From contig CAYORT010000006.1 in assembly GCA_964406465.1 (NCBI GenBank), forward strand, positions 70,761 through 134,760: a stretch of 64,000 nt of DNA. Reading direction: 5' to 3'. Below the pieces are notes generated by a model. It saw only the letters and a program-made list of their open reading frames with translations, did no database searches and was not told the DNA's origin. Positions within the stretch are counted from its first letter, which is position 1. The number at the start of each line of letters is the position of its first letter. The position numbers and the translations under genes are program-made. This stretch comes from JAHEZL01 sp964406465 (GTDB taxonomy: Bacteria; Bacteroidota; Bacteroidia; Flavobacteriales_C; GCA-002722245). Shown piece by piece: positions 41,616 through 50,283 of this stretch.

Positions 41616-42734
41616 TTATTGTTTGTCTAAATCTGTTTTTAAGCGCGTTTTAAATGTATCAAAAGAATTTTTAAATGTGATGTAATGTTGATTTTTTAAT
41701 TCACTTTTCTTTTTTGACAAAAGCTCAATTCTCTCGCCAATAGCAGGATGGCTGCTTATCAAAGAAGTAAGCTCTTCTGTGTCTTTATCTTCTGGATGTT
41801 CTTTTTGTAATTTCTTAAACATGCCTATCATTCCTTCGGGATTGATGTTGGCTTTTAGTAAATATTGCCAACCTGTTTCATCTGATTCGGTTTCGTATTC
41901 TCTGCTTGTTTTGAGAGAGGTAAGCGATCCACTCGCTTGAGCTAGCGTTCCTAAAAGTGCACTGGCATCTCCCACCAAAGAAGAGAGTGCAACATAGATA
42001 CCCACATTTGAAAGTATGCCGCGCACATGATGGCGCTGCGTAACGTGCGATAATTCGTGTGCTAAAACACCCATTAATTCTTCCCACGAGTCGGCTTTTT
42101 GAATAATGCCCGAATGTATTACCACATTTCCTCCAGGCATGGCAAAAGCGTTCATTGTAGGGTTATTGGCAATGTAAAATTTAAAGTGGAATGAAGTATC
42201 GTCTACCGCGTTTACCAATGGCTGCAATGTTTGCGTTAATTCGGCAATTAATGCAGAATCTTTAATGAGCTTGTATTCGGTTTTTACTTCTTCAAAAAGT
42301 TTATCGCCTATCTCTTTTTCCCAAGATGGAGGAACCTGGTTGGCTACACCTTTCATGATGCTTGTTCTAAAGATGAAAAGCGAAAGTATAATGGCTACAA
42401 AAAAACCTAAAATGCTCAACCAAATAGTCCAGTTGATGGCTCTTTTTTTCTGTACTTTTTTTACTCCGCTTTTCGCATTTTCGTGATAATGTAAATTAGG
42501 GTCTTTAAGAATTTTTTTATCGGTGGTGTAAAACGAAATATCGGGGTGCGATGGATGATTGAAATAAATCAATCTATCAGATGCGCCGCCAATACTGATA
42601 TTGGTGCCTTGAATGGAGAAACGAATCTTTTCTTCGCCCATAGAAAATACGATGTCGCTAAATCCAACTTCTATGGTAACGCTTTTTCTTCCTGAAGGAA
42701 AGCGGTTCGACATGCCAATACCTTGATAAATCAT
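41616..42734 (-). CDS. membrane-anchored M48 family zinc metallopeptidase
   Basis: A 372-residue protease. An N-terminal beta-rich domain of about 90 residues (VTIEVGFSDIVFSMGEEKIRF, DRLIYFNHPSHPDISFYTTDKKIL) precedes one membrane helix (TIWLSILGFFVAIILSLFIF, about residues 107-126). The peptidase domain carries the zinc motif LAHELSHVTQRHH (HExxH near residue 225) and the third ligand region REYETESDETGWQYL, with SSHPAIGERIELL near the end. M48 relatives include HtpX and BepA-type quality-control proteases. It heads the run with three AIM24 genes, so it may process or assemble AIM24 complexes, which is inference. Confidence 0.92.
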   Translation of the reverse strand: MIYQGIGMSNRFPSGRKSVTIEVGFSDIVFSMGEEKIRFSIQGTNISIGGASDRLIYFNHPSHPDISFYTTDKKILKDPNLHYHENAKSGVKKVQKKRAINWTIWLSILGFFVAIILSLFIFRTSIMKGVANQVPPSWEKEIGDKLFEEVKTEYKLIKDSALIAELTQTLQPLVNAVDDTSFHFKFYIANNPTMNAFAMPGGNVVIHSGIIQKADSWEELMGVLAHELSHVTQRHHVRGILSNVGIYVALSSLVGDASALLGTLAQASGSLTSLKTSREYETESDETGWQYLLKANINPEGMIGMFKKLQKEHPEDKDTEELTSLISSHPAIGERIELLSKKKSELKNQHYITFKNSFDTFKTRLKTDLDKQ

Positions 42735-42836
42735 GCTGTTTCAGAATTTTTGTTGCTTTGGAGCTAAGATAGACAAAATTCCATTTTTAGAGCGCTGGAA
42801 AATTATCTACCTTCGCCGCTTTAGAAATATTAAGAT

Positions 42837-43496
42837 ATGAAGATTAAAGATACTCTCTTACGCACTTTTTTGCCTACATCGGTTTACGAAAAGATGAGAA
42901 TTGATGCCTTGCAAAAAATTTATGATCAATCTAACAATGAATTCATAAAGCAAAGAGCTGCTAATCCTAATTCTGTGCCGGTGCCACATTCGGCAAAGCA
43001 AGAAGTAATTCGCCATTTTGCCAGCAAATATAACATTCAAGTTTTTGTGGAAAGTGGTACTTTTTTGGGTATCATGATCAATTCAATGAAAGGACAGTTT
43101 AAAAAATTGTATTCTATTGAATTGAGTGAAATCTTGTATAAGAATGCCATTAAGAAATTTGAAAATGATAAGAATGTAAATATCGTTTTTGGTGATAGCG
43201 GAAGCATGTTACCACAAGTGATTAAAGACATCAACGAACCTATATTGTTTTGGTTAGATGGCCACTATTCGGGTGATATTACCGCAAAAGGAATTTTAGA
43301 AACACCTATCATCAAAGAATTAAAAACGGTGTTAGAACATCCAGTGAAGAATCACGTAATCTTAGTAGACGACGCTCGTTTGTTCAATGGCACAAGAGAT
43401 TATCCAACCATCAAGGAAGTTCAAGATTTCTTAGCAGGATATTCTAAAGATTACAAGTTTGAAATTAAAGAAGACATTTTGGTAATTCATTTATAG
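42837..43496 (+). CDS. SAM-dependent methyltransferase-like protein, unknown substrate
   Basis: A 219-residue protein with a Rossmann-like methyltransferase fold. The first SAM-binding strand-loop is VFVESGTFLGIMIN (Gly-poor form of ExGxxxG), the acidic end of strand two is YSIELSE, followed by NIVFGDSGSMLPQVI, and FWLDGHYSG lies where catalytic motifs occur (DGH). Such proteins are common near glycan genes in Bacteroidota, but the acceptor cannot be inferred. It is a lone gene, divergent from the M48/AIM24 run and ending two bases from the convergent lipoprotein gene. Confidence 0.75.
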   Translation: MKIKDTLLRTFLPTSVYEKMRIDALQKIYDQSNNEFIKQRAANPNSVPVPHSAKQEVIRHFASKYNIQVFVESGTFLGIMINSMKGQFKKLYSIELSEILYKNAIKKFENDKNVNIVFGDSGSMLPQVIKDINEPILFWLDGHYSGDITAKGILETPIIKELKTVLEHPVKNHVILVDDARLFNGTRDYPTIKEVQDFLAGYSKDYKFEIKEDILVIHL

Positions 43497-43498
43497 AA

Positions 43499-44344
43499 TT
43501 ACAATGTTGTTTCTTTCTCTTTTAAACTGAATTCGATTTTACCTAGGTCGTTGAACGGACCAGGTATCACCTGATTTTTTGAATCCATTAACTTGAATGA
43601 AATACTGTGGCTTCCTGTAGATAGACCTTCAATGGTAAACGATGACCACTTGGTGATTTTAAATACCGAATCATCTATAGTTACCAAAACATAGTTTCCA
43701 CCTTCGCTAAGTTTAGCGTCAATTTGAAAGAAGTCTAAAAGTATTTTTTCTGTGAACTCGTAGGCATATTCTCCCATCGGACTAATAGGAATGATGTGGC
43801 TTCCGGTAGGTTTAGTGATTTTTGATTTGTTGCCTTCTCCTATGGTAATTTTAGTAAATACATAACCTTTTGCAGCGTCGTGAACGGTCATGTTGTATGA
43901 ACGAGTTAATGCAGCAAAGATGTAGTTCTCTCCGGGGTTAATCATTTCCTCAATATCTGTTTCACTCGATTGCTTCGGCAAATGTCCGCTCGTAATCAAG
44001 GTAATAAATTGACCATCTTCATTGGCTCTAAATCCCAACTTCTCTTCTTCCGACGTTTTTTCTTTCAACATGAAATTGCTTACCGCGAACTCAAATTTTG
44101 TATTGCCAGGGGTTGCTTTGTCTTTCGGACTAATCATCGACAATTCAGCATCTTTAAAGATGGGGAAGTCGGTTAATTCGGTAAGGGTAATTCCGCCTGA
44201 TGTAAGTACCATGGCTCTTTTTTTACCGAACTGAGAATTGTTTTGAGCAAAATTTTCTTGCGTGTTGTTTTTGTTATTTCCGTTATCAGAATCGCCACAA
44301 GCCAACAAAAACAAACAAACTACAGGTAAAATATATTTAAACAT
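43499..44344 (-). CDS. lipoprotein of unknown function
   Basis: A 281-residue lipoprotein (LPVVCLFLLAC, Cys 16) with an Asn-rich spacer (GDSDNGNNKNNTQENFAQNN). The mature part is predicted beta-rich: VLTSGGITLTELTDFPIFKDAELS, NTKFEFAVSNFMLKEKTSEEE, LGFRANEDGQFITLITSG and SSFTIEGLSTGSHSISFKLMDSKNQ; the last stretch resembles an Ig-like fold common in Bacteroidota lipoproteins. I do not recognise the family. The biotin carrier gene lies 12 bases upstream in the same direction, so the two may be co-transcribed. Confidence 0.75.
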   Translation of the reverse strand: MFKYILPVVCLFLLACGDSDNGNNKNNTQENFAQNNSQFGKKRAMVLTSGGITLTELTDFPIFKDAELSMISPKDKATPGNTKFEFAVSNFMLKEKTSEEEKLGFRANEDGQFITLITSGHLPKQSSETDIEEMINPGENYIFAALTRSYNMTVHDAAKGYVFTKITIGEGNKSKITKPTGSHIIPISPMGEYAYEFTEKILLDFFQIDAKLSEGGNYVLVTIDDSVFKITKWSSFTIEGLSTGSHSISFKLMDSKNQVIPGPFNDLGKIEFSLKEKETTL

Positions 44345-44356
44345 ACACTAGCTATT

Positions 44357-44827
44357 TTATGCAAACTTAATCAATATGTCGTTCTTATTTACAGATACTC
44401 CTTTTTCTACCATTATTTTTTCTACTCTGCCTTCTGAAATCGCTTGTAAGGCATTCTCCATCTTCATGGCTTCAAGTATTAATAATGGTTGTCCGGGTTT
44501 TACTTCATCTCCTTCTGTAACCAATACTGCCACTATTTTTCCTGGCATTGGAGATTTCAATTCTTTTACCTTTTTAATGTCGTTGCTCTTAAAGCCTAAA
44601 GTGTTTAAAAGCTGATCCAATTCATTTTGAATATTGACTTTGAAATATTGTTGATTGATTTGTATTTCGAGCTCTTTGCCATCTTCACTTTCGTTGAGCA
44701 AAAATATTTCATACACTTTGTCGTCTTTTCTCAACAAGAAACGACCAGGTTCCAGCATTTCAACGCCTTCATTCAATAGATTGAATTTACCATCGATCTG
44801 CTTATTATTTACTTTGATTTGCAACAT
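44357..44827 (-). CDS. biotin carboxyl carrier protein-like (acyl-CoA carboxylase)
   Basis: A 156-residue protein with a C-terminal biotinyl/lipoyl domain. The biotin attachment motif LEAMKMENALQA is intact (Lys in AMKM), followed by the hairpin GRVEKIMVEKGVSVNKND. The preceding LKSPMPGKIVAVLVTEGDEVKPGQP is typical of biotin carriers from propionyl-CoA/pyruvate-type carboxylases. The N-terminal 75 residues (MLQIKVNNKQIDGKFNLLNEGVE) form a beta-rich region seen in such carriers. Biotin carboxylase and carboxyltransferase subunits are not in the window. Confidence 0.88.
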   Translation of the reverse strand: MLQIKVNNKQIDGKFNLLNEGVEMLEPGRFLLRKDDKVYEIFLLNESEDGKELEIQINQQYFKVNIQNELDQLLNTLGFKSNDIKKVKELKSPMPGKIVAVLVTEGDEVKPGQPLLILEAMKMENALQAISEGRVEKIMVEKGVSVNKNDILIKFA

Positions 44828-44894
44828 GTAACAAACCTACGTGATTTATTTTATTTGAAAAAGCTATTGTTTATGTTTGTGAAAATTGCTGCGC

Positions 44895-47573
44895 ATGACA
44901 ACACTCTTTCGCTATAGACTATTGCCTATTTTAATTCTGATGTTTCTATCGGCTTGTCAACTTTTTCAGCAAAAGAAAACCACTCTTGTTCCTCCTCAAA
45001 CACCAATAGTTTCTCAAACGAAGGCTGTTTATCACCCCAGCAGAACGCTTAAGCAAGATTTATTGCATACGGTAATTGATGTTCGTTTTAATTGGGCGAC
45101 CAAAGAGGTGTATGGTAAAGCAACCTTAACCTTAAAGCCATATTTCTACGCTTGTAAAAGTGTTGATCTTGATGCAAAGGGAATGATCATCAAGGAAGTG
45201 TCTTTGCTTGATTCTGCTGGAAACAAGAAGAAACTTACATACAAGTACAATGACAAAGTTTTGAGTATTCAACTTGATAGAGAGTACAAAAGAACCGAAC
45301 AGTACAAAATTTATGTGGAATATACCGCTCAGCCAGAAAAATTGCTAGAGAAGAAACTAATTACTGAAGAGAAGGAGAAGGGGATTTTCTTTGTGAATGC
45401 CGATAGTAAAAATCCGCACAAACCTCATCAGATATGGAGTCAGGGTGAAGCAGAGTCCTCTTCGTGCTGGTTTCCTACCATAGAAGCGTCGAGCGAGAAG
45501 ATGACTCAAGAATTGTACGTTACTGTCGACAACAAGTACCAAACTTTATCCAATGGAATACTGAAAAGTTCGGTGCAAAATAGTGACGGCACCAGAACCG
45601 ATTATTGGAAACAAGATTTGCCGCATTCTACCTATTTAACCATGGTTGCAGTTGGTGAATTTGCCATCGTTAAATCAACCTGGAACAAGATGTTGTTAGA
45701 GTATTATGTGGAGCACAAAGACTCGGCAGACGCAACAGCTGTTTTTGGAAATACCGCAGAGATGCTCACTTTCTTTTCTCAGAAATTAGGGGTGACTTAT
45801 CCCTGGGAGAAATTCTCGCAAATGGTGGTGCATGATTTCCCATGGGGCGCTATGGAGAATACAGGAGCTGTGATTCATGCGCCATATGTGATGCGCTCTA
45901 AGAAGGAACTGATTGATGAAGACCATGAAGACATCATCGCTCATGAACTTTTTCACCATTGGTTTGGCGGTCTAGTTACTTGTGAATCGTGGGCCAATTT
46001 ACCTTTAAACGAGTCTTTTGCAACATTTGGAGAGTGTTTGTGGATTGATCACAAATACGGCAAAGATGCCGGAGATTACCATCGTTTGGTTGATTTGCAA
46101 ACGTATCTCGATGAATCAAAAGAGAAGAAAGAAAGACTTGTGCGCTATAATTTTTCTACCATTGATGATATGTTTGATGCGCACAGCTATCAAAAGGGAT
46201 CATGTGTTTTACATATGCTTCGCAGCTATGTGGGCGAAGAAGCATTTTTTGCTGCAGTTCAAGATTATTTAGAAAGCAATAAGTTTAAATCTACCGAGAT
46301 GGCTCAGCTGCGCATGTCTTTTGAGAAAATTACAGGTGAGGATTTAAATTGGTTTTTCAATCAATGGTTCTTTACCAAAGGTCATCCGGTTTTAGATATC
46401 TCATATAGCTACGATAAAGTTTCCGATTCCATTTCTGTTGTGATTGAACAAAACCAAAATCTTTTGGAATCGGCAATATACAAACTACCCATCGATATCG
46501 ATATTTACAGCGGTGGTAAGCCGAAGAGAATGCGTGTATGGATGGACGACAAATGCGATACATTTAGATTAATTGCCAATGGCGAGCCAGAGTGGGTGAG
46601 CGTGGATGCCGACAAAATTTTGCTGTGTGAAAAGAACGAAAGAAAATCATCTGCAGAGTGGACTGTTCAATTGGAAAAAGGAAAAAATGTTCTGGATAAG
46701 TTTGAAGCTTTAGAGCATTTGTTCAACGATACTACTCCAAAGAAGATCAAGGAAGATGCTATGCTCAATGCACTGGGCAATAAGTTTTGGGCTATCAAAC
46801 ACGCTACCATTGAAACCTTAAATGCAGATACTACCTTAAGTGATTCGCTGCTCACCGATTTAATGGATGTGATGTTTAAATTGGCTGTGAAAGACCCTAA
46901 CTCGCATGTGCGCGCAGGCGCAATTCGCTTCTTGCGTCACAATTATTCGTTTGAAGAAGTAGAACCTGTGCTTAAGAAAACATTGAATGACTCTAGTAAT
47001 TTGGTAGTGGCAACCACCTTGCGCGCTTACTCAATTTACAAAAAAGAGGAGGCTTACAGCATCATTAAGCAAAAGGAGCAGCCTTATGCAGAATGGGTGT
47101 CATTAACCATTGGCGACATCTATAAAAATTACAAGAATAACGAAGAAATTTACACTTACTACACCAATGCAATAGCGCATTATGAGGAGAGCCGTCAAGC
47201 GCAATTGGTGGAGAATTTTGGCATGTATCTGTTGAAGCAGAAAAAAGAAATCTTCTTTAAAGGGCTTGATTCTTTGTATGATATTGCCACCAGTGATGAC
47301 GATGCAGAAGTTCGCAAAGAAGCTGTTTTGGCTATGCATGGCTTGCGCACTTATTATGACGAAAGAATGGCTGATTTGCAAAGAGATATCAATGACAATC
47401 GAGATACCAAGAAAGGTACTTTTGATGCCAAGCAAATGCAAGAAAAGTTAGATGCGTTAAAGGCCGAAAGAAAAAAAATAGAAGACAAAATTAATTCGGC
47501 CATTGCCAAAGAAAAAGATAAAGAACTAGCACAATTTTATAAGAACATATTCGCTAATTCTAAAATTGAGTAA
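44895..47573 (+). CDS. M1 family aminopeptidase, lipoprotein
   Basis: An 892-residue zinc aminopeptidase. The N terminus has a lipoprotein signal (LPILILMFLSAC). The exopeptidase motif GAMEN is in FPWGAMENTGAV, the zinc motif is HELFHHWFGG with the third ligand Glu in LNESFATFGE, and the C-terminal part (about 600-890) is alpha-helical, HEAT-like (DVMFKLAVKDPNSHVRAGAIRFLRHN). It removes N-terminal amino acids from peptides, presumably at the periplasm/outer membrane. The ATG at 44895 is preferred over a TTG at 44886. Single-gene unit divergent from the biotin carrier. Confidence 0.94.
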   Translation: MTTLFRYRLLPILILMFLSACQLFQQKKTTLVPPQTPIVSQTKAVYHPSRTLKQDLLHTVIDVRFNWATKEVYGKATLTLKPYFYACKSVDLDAKGMIIKEVSLLDSAGNKKKLTYKYNDKVLSIQLDREYKRTEQYKIYVEYTAQPEKLLEKKLITEEKEKGIFFVNADSKNPHKPHQIWSQGEAESSSCWFPTIEASSEKMTQELYVTVDNKYQTLSNGILKSSVQNSDGTRTDYWKQDLPHSTYLTMVAVGEFAIVKSTWNKMLLEYYVEHKDSADATAVFGNTAEMLTFFSQKLGVTYPWEKFSQMVVHDFPWGAMENTGAVIHAPYVMRSKKELIDEDHEDIIAHELFHHWFGGLVTCESWANLPLNESFATFGECLWIDHKYGKDAGDYHRLVDLQTYLDESKEKKERLVRYNFSTIDDMFDAHSYQKGSCVLHMLRSYVGEEAFFAAVQDYLESNKFKSTEMAQLRMSFEKITGEDLNWFFNQWFFTKGHPVLDISYSYDKVSDSISVVIEQNQNLLESAIYKLPIDIDIYSGGKPKRMRVWMDDKCDTFRLIANGEPEWVSVDADKILLCEKNERKSSAEWTVQLEKGKNVLDKFEALEHLFNDTTPKKIKEDAMLNALGNKFWAIKHATIETLNADTTLSDSLLTDLMDVMFKLAVKDPNSHVRAGAIRFLRHNYSFEEVEPVLKKTLNDSSNLVVATTLRAYSIYKKEEAYSIIKQKEQPYAEWVSLTIGDIYKNYKNNEEIYTYYTNAIAHYEESRQAQLVENFGMYLLKQKKEIFFKGLDSLYDIATSDDDAEVRKEAVLAMHGLRTYYDERMADLQRDINDNRDTKKGTFDAKQMQEKLDALKAERKKIEDKINSAIAKEKDKELAQFYKNIFANSKIE

Positions 47574-47586
47574 AAAAGGCTTCTTA

Positions 47587-47602
47587 TGTGATTTGCATCA
47601 CA
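47587..47602 (+). promoter_or_regulatory. Crp/Fnr-family binding site candidate
   Basis: TGTGATTTGCATCACA, with perfect TGTGA-N6-TCACA arms, lies 48 bases before the ATG at 47651. It equals the E. coli CRP half-site consensus, which is also close to sites of other Crp/Fnr-family regulators. The spacing suits activation of the b561-like/YceI pair. Confidence 0.55.
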
Positions 47603-47650
47603 TTGAAGTAATCAAAATAGTGTTATCCTTGTATACTTAAATTTACCAGC

Positions 47651-48313
47651 ATGAAAAAGATTTTATTTAGCTTCATATTAAGCGCATCGTTTTTTTTAAC
47701 GCAAGCACAAACGCCAGCTGATAGTTTGTTGATCGATTCAAGCGCTGTTGAAGTTGATACCACGTCACTCTCGTTGATGGACGATATGTTAACCGAAACT
47801 CCGGCCCTGTTGCCAGAAAGGATGATTTTTACGCAACGTTGGATTTATGGTGAGAAAGGTTTGTTGAGAGCTACAGGACTTGTTCCGCTAACTTTAGAGG
47901 ATCGCCAAAAGGAAATGAAAGTGCGTCGCTTTATGCTGGTTTCGCATCAAGTGGTGGGGTATGCAACATTGGCATCAATGTTGGGAACTGCTACAACAGG
48001 AATTTTGCTTTACAATAATATGATTACGAAAGATATTCATGAAGGCTTTGTTTCATTCACCAACGCTGGATACATAGCAGGAGCCGCATTGGCATTCTTA
48101 GCTCCTCCGGCCTTAATTTCGAGAAGCGGTGGTAAATGGGATAGTATTGATTGGCACAAGTTCTTTGCGGTAATGCATATTTCTGGAATGATAGCAACAA
48201 ACATTTTAAGTGATTATGCATCACAAGGAGGCAATTGGAAATTGGCTCATGGTATTTCGGGCGGATTTACAGCGCTAACATTTACAGCAGCGTTTGTTTC
48301 AATTAAATTTTAA
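47651..48313 (+). CDS. predicted cytochrome b561-like four-helix membrane protein
   Basis: A 220-residue protein with a signal peptide (KKILFSFILSASFFLTQAQ), a polar N-terminal region of about 80 residues and four membrane helices. Each helix begins or contains His: VSHQVVGYATLASMLG, IHEGFVSFTNAGYIAGA, WHKFFAVMHISGMIATNIL and LAHGISGGFTALTFTAAF. This His pattern is what a dihaem b561/ferric reductase-like electron carrier would need. It directly precedes a yceI gene, as the b561-type yceJ does in E. coli, which supports the reading. No strong family match can be claimed by eye. Confidence 0.6.
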   Translation: MKKILFSFILSASFFLTQAQTPADSLLIDSSAVEVDTTSLSLMDDMLTETPALLPERMIFTQRWIYGEKGLLRATGLVPLTLEDRQKEMKVRRFMLVSHQVVGYATLASMLGTATTGILLYNNMITKDIHEGFVSFTNAGYIAGAALAFLAPPALISRSGGKWDSIDWHKFFAVMHISGMIATNILSDYASQGGNWKLAHGISGGFTALTFTAAFVSIKF

Positions 48314-48324
48314 AACGTACAATT

Positions 48325-48885
48325 ATGAAAGCAATGATTAAAATTATGGTGGTAGTAGCAGTAACTTCTGTTTTTCTATCATTTAATCCTCCGGCAAAAG
48401 CTTCTAAATTAGCTGCAGATAAATCAAGATCGTCCATCACCTATTATATGTATCATCCGGCGCATGATTGGTCGGGAACCTGCAAAACCATTAGTTGTAA
48501 TATTCTTTATAACGACAGTTTAAAAACCATCAACAGTGTAGCAGTAGTGATTCCTATCAGCTGCTTTAACAGCGACAACGCCAACAGAGATAGTCATACT
48601 TTAGAAGCAACAGAAGCATTGAAATACCCTATGGTTAAGTTTGTGAGTAGCTCTATTTCCAACAAAGATTCGGTTTTAACAGTAAGTGGAAACTTAACTT
48701 TTCACAATGTTACTAAGCCAATATCATTTACTGCTAAGAAAAGATATGCTGGTAAAGAAATGTCGGTGGTAGGTGGTTTTTCTATCAAATTAACCGATTA
48801 TAGTATTGCTCCTCCAACATTGATGATGGCTGCAACAGAAGACTTGGTTAAATTAGAGTTTACTGCGGTGTTTAAAGTGAATTAA
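48325..48885 (+). CDS. yceI: YceI family periplasmic lipid-binding protein
   Basis: A 186-residue secreted protein of the YceI lipocalin-like family that bind isoprenoid or amphiphilic ligands. It has a signal (IKIMVVVAVTSVFLSFNPPAKA) and the family blocks AADKSRSSITYYMYHPAHDWSG, NSDNANRDSHTLEATEALKYPMVKF and GNLTFHNVTKPISFTAKKR. The start is 11 bases after the b561-like gene, so they form one transcript behind the Crp-like site. It overlaps the convergent rnhA by four bases. Confidence 0.92.
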   Translation: MKAMIKIMVVVAVTSVFLSFNPPAKASKLAADKSRSSITYYMYHPAHDWSGTCKTISCNILYNDSLKTINSVAVVIPISCFNSDNANRDSHTLEATEALKYPMVKFVSSSISNKDSVLTVSGNLTFHNVTKPISFTAKKRYAGKEMSVVGGFSIKLTDYSIAPPTLMMAATEDLVKLEFTAVFKVN

Positions 48886-49358
48886 TCTTCACTGTCTGCA
48901 TCTTTACTAGTCTCATACCCTTCATCTATCAATAAATTTCTGCTTTCCGATGCGGCAACGGCAAGCACGTCGCAACGCTCATTCATCACATTGCCAGCAT
49001 GACCTTTAACCCAAACGAATTTCACTTTGTGTTTAGGGTAAATCAGTAGAAAGCGCTTCCATAAATCCACATTTTTTTTGCCTTTAAAGCCTTTCTTCTG
49101 CCAGCCGAAAACCCATTTCTTCTCTACCGAATCTACAACATACTTCGAATCTGAATAGATGGTAACGTTGCAATCGGGTTTGGTAAGTGATTCCAATCCT
49201 ACAATTACACTCAATAACTCCATTCTATTGTTGGTGGTGAGTTGATAGCCTTGCGACAATTCCTTCTTGTGTTGGCCACTCATGAGCACCACGCCGTAAC
49301 CGCCTCTGCCCGGATTGCCCTTAGCGGCACCATCTGTATATATGGTGACATTAGCCAT
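48882..49358 (-). CDS. rnhA: ribonuclease HI
   Basis: A 158-residue RNase H that degrades the RNA strand of RNA-DNA hybrids. The four acidic/His catalytic positions are present: YTDGAAKGNPG (Asp), NRMELLSVI (Glu), IYSDSKYVVDS (Asp) and GHAGNVMNERCDVLA (His and Asp). The DLWKRF element forms part of the basic handle. The C-terminal tail is acidic (ETSKDADSED). The start shares one base with the purN stop (TAATG-type overlap), so translation is coupled. Confidence 0.96.
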   Translation of the reverse strand: MANVTIYTDGAAKGNPGRGGYGVVLMSGQHKKELSQGYQLTTNNRMELLSVIVGLESLTKPDCNVTIYSDSKYVVDSVEKKWVFGWQKKGFKGKKNVDLWKRFLLIYPKHKVKFVWVKGHAGNVMNERCDVLAVAASESRNLLIDEGYETSKDADSED

Positions 49359-49915
49359 TAACTCAACAATTTTTCTATCACCTTGGGGAAATTTTCATGC
49401 TCTAACTTAAGCACAGCTGCGGCTATTTCTTCGGGATTTAAGCCCTCCACATTGCATTTGGCTTGAAAAATTATTTCTCCAGAATCATACACTTCATTCA
49501 CATAGTGGATGGTGATGCCCGATTCTTTTTCTTTGTTTTTATATACTGCTTCATGAACAAAATGTCCGTGCATCCCTTTCCCTCCATATTTAGGCAATAA
49601 GGCAGGGTGGATATTCACCATTTTATTGTGGAAGGATTTGGTAAGAAAATTAGGAATTAACCATAAAAAACCTGCCAACACGATAAATTCGATATGATAT
49701 GCTTTAAGTTTAGTGAGCATGAAATTTTCATCTTTAAATGAGGATTTATCAATCAACAAAACCGGAATGTTTTCTTTTTGAGCTCTTTCGATTACAAACG
49801 CATTAGGCTTGTTGCATACCACCAGAGCCACTTTAATGCTGTTGTGGTTCTTAAAATGATCGAATATTTTTTGCGCATTACTGCCCGAGCCTGAAGCGAA
49901 TACCGCTATGTTCAT
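49358..49915 (-). CDS. purN: phosphoribosylglycinamide formyltransferase
   Basis: A 185-residue enzyme of purine synthesis that transfers formyl from 10-formyltetrahydrofolate to GAR. Motifs: VFASGSGSNAQKI (phosphate-binding), FIVLAGFLWLIP, MVNIHPALLPKYGGKGMHG (Asn and His catalytic region) and SGITIHYVNEVYDSGEIIFQ with the catalytic Asp. The ATG at 49915 starts the family-conserved MNIAVFASGSG; the frame is open 27 bases upstream. It is divergent from acpP, a common arrangement in Bacteroidota. Confidence 0.96.
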   Translation of the reverse strand: MNIAVFASGSGSNAQKIFDHFKNHNSIKVALVVCNKPNAFVIERAQKENIPVLLIDKSSFKDENFMLTKLKAYHIEFIVLAGFLWLIPNFLTKSFHNKMVNIHPALLPKYGGKGMHGHFVHEAVYKNKEKESGITIHYVNEVYDSGEIIFQAKCNVEGLNPEEIAAAVLKLEHENFPKVIEKLLS

Positions 49916-49967
49916 AAATGTGTTGTTTCTACAAAAGTGCAATTATTATGAAGAAAAAATGCAAAGG

Positions 49968-49999
49968 ATTGTGGCTTTTCGTAAAAATTGTTTTCTTTG
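49968..49999 (+). promoter_or_regulatory. candidate acpP promoter
   Basis: ATTG (49968-49971), a 20-base spacer, then TTTCTTTG (49992-49999), matching Bacteroidota -33/-7 spacing. The same -7 octamer occurs in the cytochrome promoter at 3599-3606. It is 32 bases upstream of the acpP ATG. Confidence 0.4.
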
Positions 50000-50031
50000 T
50001 AATCTTGTTTAACCAAAAAAACCAATAGACA

Positions 50032-50268
50032 ATGTCTGACATTTCATCTAGAGTAAAAGCGATCATCGTTGATAAATTAGGAGTTGACGAAAGCGAAGTT
50101 ACTAACGAAGCAAGCTTCACTAACGATTTAGGAGCTGATTCATTGGATACCGTAGAATTAATTATGGAATTCGAAAAAGAATTCAACATTGCAATTCCAG
50201 ATGACCAAGCTGAAAAGATTGGTACTGTAGGAGATGCAGTTAAGTATATCGAGACTAACGCAAAGTAA
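50032..50268 (+). CDS. acpP: acyl carrier protein
   Basis: A 78-residue acidic protein that carries growing fatty acyl chains on a phosphopantetheine arm. The modified Ser is in LGADSLDTVELIMEFEKEF (DSL motif near residue 39). The N terminus MSDISSRVKAIIVDKLGVDE is characteristic. It starts the cluster acpP-fabF-rnc, the same order found in many bacteria, with 15 bases to fabF. Confidence 0.98.
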   Translation: MSDISSRVKAIIVDKLGVDESEVTNEASFTNDLGADSLDTVELIMEFEKEFNIAIPDDQAEKIGTVGDAVKYIETNAK

Positions 50269-50283
50269 TTCTCAAACAATAAT

